Made by a program: the position numbers and the translations under genes. A stretch of 64,000 nt of DNA from NCBI GenBank assembly GCA_036971475.1, contig JBAIZL010000376.1, positions 4,370,001 to 4,434,000 on the forward strand, in the 5' to 3' direction. Numbering within the stretch: position 1 is the first letter of the stretch; each line of letters begins with the position of its first letter. This DNA comes from Prosapia bicincta. Taxonomy: Eukaryota > Arthropoda > Insecta > Hemiptera > Cercopidae. Under the pieces are notes generated by a model, which searched no databases, was not told where the DNA came from, and worked only from the letters and a program-made list of their open reading frames with translations. Positions 62,330 to 64,000 of this stretch are shown piece by piece.

Positions 62330-62819
62330 GATTATTACCAATTATAATAAAATAACATATTAATTTTAAAAATGGCAATATTTTTTAAAACAGTAAGGTA
62401 GACCGGGGCACATTTACGCATGGGGCATGTTTACGCGGTGTACTTTTACCAAAATGCGTTGTAACTGGCGCGCCACCAGTCATGTCATTTTGATGCTGCT
62501 CCCTAGCGGGTATTCTCACAAGTTTATGAGCGTCAATCGAGCTTTGGTCTAGCAATCAGAAAAGGATAACCTATTTTCTATCAAGGTGAGTAAATTTTGT
62601 GTTGAACTTATTCAGTACTAATAATACTTCATGAAAGATAAACAAATATATAAACATAATTAAAATATTTTTTTTTTCTGTGAACAGTATTTGTATGAAA
62701 CGAAATGTTATTAATTTTTGTTGCACGTTAAAAATAAAACAAAACATAGCGATGGGGTACGTTTACGCATTGATATCGGGGCACATTTACGCACGATCTT
62801 ACTTTTCTTTATTTTACAG

Positions 62820-63519
62820 ATGGTCAGACAATATGTTAAAAAAACAGAACCAAGTTAGATGTCGAAAAAATGAAAAATGCCGTTCTGCAAGGAAGGTTTG
62901 GTCAGAATACTATTCGAGGGATTGCAAAACTTTATGGATTCAATGACAAAACAGTAGGTAACTACTGCAAAAAATGGGCTAACCTGCTTAACGAGGACCT
63001 GAAAACATACAATGTTTTGCAGGTTGACGACATACCAACTCCTGATCCAGAGCCCCCACAGGCTAGAGAGTTACTACCGACTCCAGAGGCTCCGGTACAA
63101 GATATAGTGCCTGGTCGCACCACAGCTCAGTTTGGATATTCCAAGCATCAAAACGTAAGTGAACCAAGATACATGACAGGGGTGTTAGAAAGACATTACC
63201 GGGAAATTTATAATTTTTAATTGAAAAAAATATTTTAGTACCTACTAAATTCGTATAGTTTTCGTTTCTGCAGGTGTTTGAGTCTAACCAAGAAACATTG
63301 CTTGTGGAATACCTTCTGAAAGCTTCCGATATATATTTTGGCCTTTCACCTAAAGGGGTAAGAAGATTTGCATATACATACGCTGTAGCTTGTAAGCGAA
63401 AAACTCCTCAGTCTTGGAACGACAATGGAATGGCAGGACCGGATTGGCTTACGTCTTTCTTAAAACGGCATAGCAAACTCTCGATTGGCTTTTTCTTCTG
63501 GGTTTCCGAAGAAGGTTGA
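62820..63519 (+). pseudogene. pogo-like HTH gene, P2 copy
   Basis: Same two exons as P1 (62820-63154 and 63274-63519, intron 63155-63273). After MVRQYVKK the A-run is one base shorter than in P1, so the reading frame is lost and only a start at the Met near 62870 would give the rest of the HTH. Exon 2 is identical in translation to P1, including the GFFFWVSEEG ending. Confidence 0.75.
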
Positions 63520-63535
63520 AAAACCAGCACTAAAT

Positions 63536-64000
63536 ATGGCGTATCGTGGAAATTTTCGACGGCGTGAGTTTCGTCGAAATGATGATGACCAATATGGTCA
63601 ATATGTTTTATCAGCGAAGAATGGCTGAATTTACAAACAGATCACGGAGAGAACAACAACCTCCATCTCCTCCTCCTGCATCCCCAAAATTACAACGAGG
63701 GAAAAAGAGTTTTAAAAATAAATCTCGTGATAAGAAGAAGGATGAGGATTTTAGAAAACGTAAAGGTGAGGAAACGGTTGACAGTTATGTTGCAGAAGTT
63801 CGGAAAAATCTGTTTGGCGGATTTGATGGTCTTGATGAAGTATTAAAAACAAGGCAGTTTGAAATGCGTGCACGACATATTCCAATTAGTATAACAACTA
63901 GATCTGCAGGATTCTCAGCTCAAGAAACATTTACGTGGTGTATGCGTATTCCTGAGAACATACCTCGAACAAATGGAATGACAATTCAACAGTTATATAG
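63536..64000 (+). pseudogene. Unrecognised ORF of the P unit, P2 copy
   Basis: Same protein as 53882-54354 (MAYRGNFRRREFRRNDDDQY) until an extra T at about 63606 (CAATATGTTTTATCAG versus CAATATGCTTATCAG in P1) shifts the frame; the remainder matches P1 to the window edge. The codons after the lesion are otherwise unchanged, so the break is recent. Confidence 0.6.

Larger units (their letters stand above)
62330..64000 (+). mobile_element. pogo-like unit P2 (uninterrupted copy, runs off the window)
   Basis: Near-identical to P1 (50750-51190 plus 53123-54354) but without the LINE-B insertion, so it preserves the empty site. It starts at GATTATTACC directly against a broken LINE-B ORF2. Differences from P1 include a 6-bp insertion (ATGGCA) near 62373, one A fewer in the start of the HTH exon, and a one-base insertion in the downstream ORF. 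The right end is outside the window. Confidence 0.85.

Noticed and set aside
1..64000. CRISPR arrays, tRNA or rRNA genes, bacterial operons
   Set aside because: None seen; introns, poly(A) tails and LINE structure show animal nuclear DNA.

Overview
The window is intron-containing, AT-rich animal DNA, probably from an invertebrate (arthropod or mollusc; the species cannot be named from sequence). It carries a phase-matched pair of spliced transporter exons, a spliced pogo-type HTH gene, a FLYWCH/MULE transposase, a BIR+RING (IAP) pseudogene and a tyrosine-recombinase-like gene fragment. Most of it, however, is a graveyard and live nest of non-LTR retrotransposons (LINEs) of the I-superfamily type: ORF1 with three zinc knuckles, ORF2 with APE endonuclease, reverse transcriptase, RNase H and a terminal CCHC. 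Two families are given local names. LINE-A has ORF1 beginning MDSKTPSN and ORF2 beginning MSLLRKSV. LINE-B has ORF1 beginning MDNQQMSN and ORF2 beginning MSTPKQSV. A third, much older related family survives as relics.

Layout. 1-6242: 5' UTR of a minus LINE running off the left edge, then a LINE-B fragment split by a decayed LINE-A copy. 6243-21324: a giant inverted repeat with ~6.98-kb arms around a 1.13-kb spacer; each arm holds part of a LINE-A ORF2, a LINE-B 5' UTR and ORF1, a degenerate minisatellite, an (AT)n tract and a frameshifted IAP gene. 16387-33656: a three-level nest. A plus-strand LINE-B (16387-17943 and 29722-33656) is interrupted by a minus-strand LINE-A (17944-22077 and 28130-29721), which is itself interrupted exactly at its ORF1/ORF2 junction by a full-length, open-frame LINE-A (22078-28129) with a perfect 13-bp target-site duplication. 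34318-43885: further broken LINE-B copies, a FLYWCH-MULE transposase split by a LINE-B, and relics. 44721-50576: the last two exons of an SLC22-like transporter on the minus strand, with a LINE-B in the last intron. 50750-64000: two copies of a unit carrying a spliced pogo-like HTH gene and an unrecognised ORF. The first copy is interrupted by a LINE-B with a 13-bp duplication; the second lies inside another LINE-B.

How the parts work. Both LINE families share a ~500-nt 5' UTR with nested stems and a 3'-terminal stem-loop just before poly(A). Comparing the two families gives compensatory base changes in both regions, so these look like selected RNA structures. In both families ORF2 follows ORF1 in the same frame, one to three codons after the stop. 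Nearly every host-like or DNA-transposon gene in the window has been hit by one of these LINEs.
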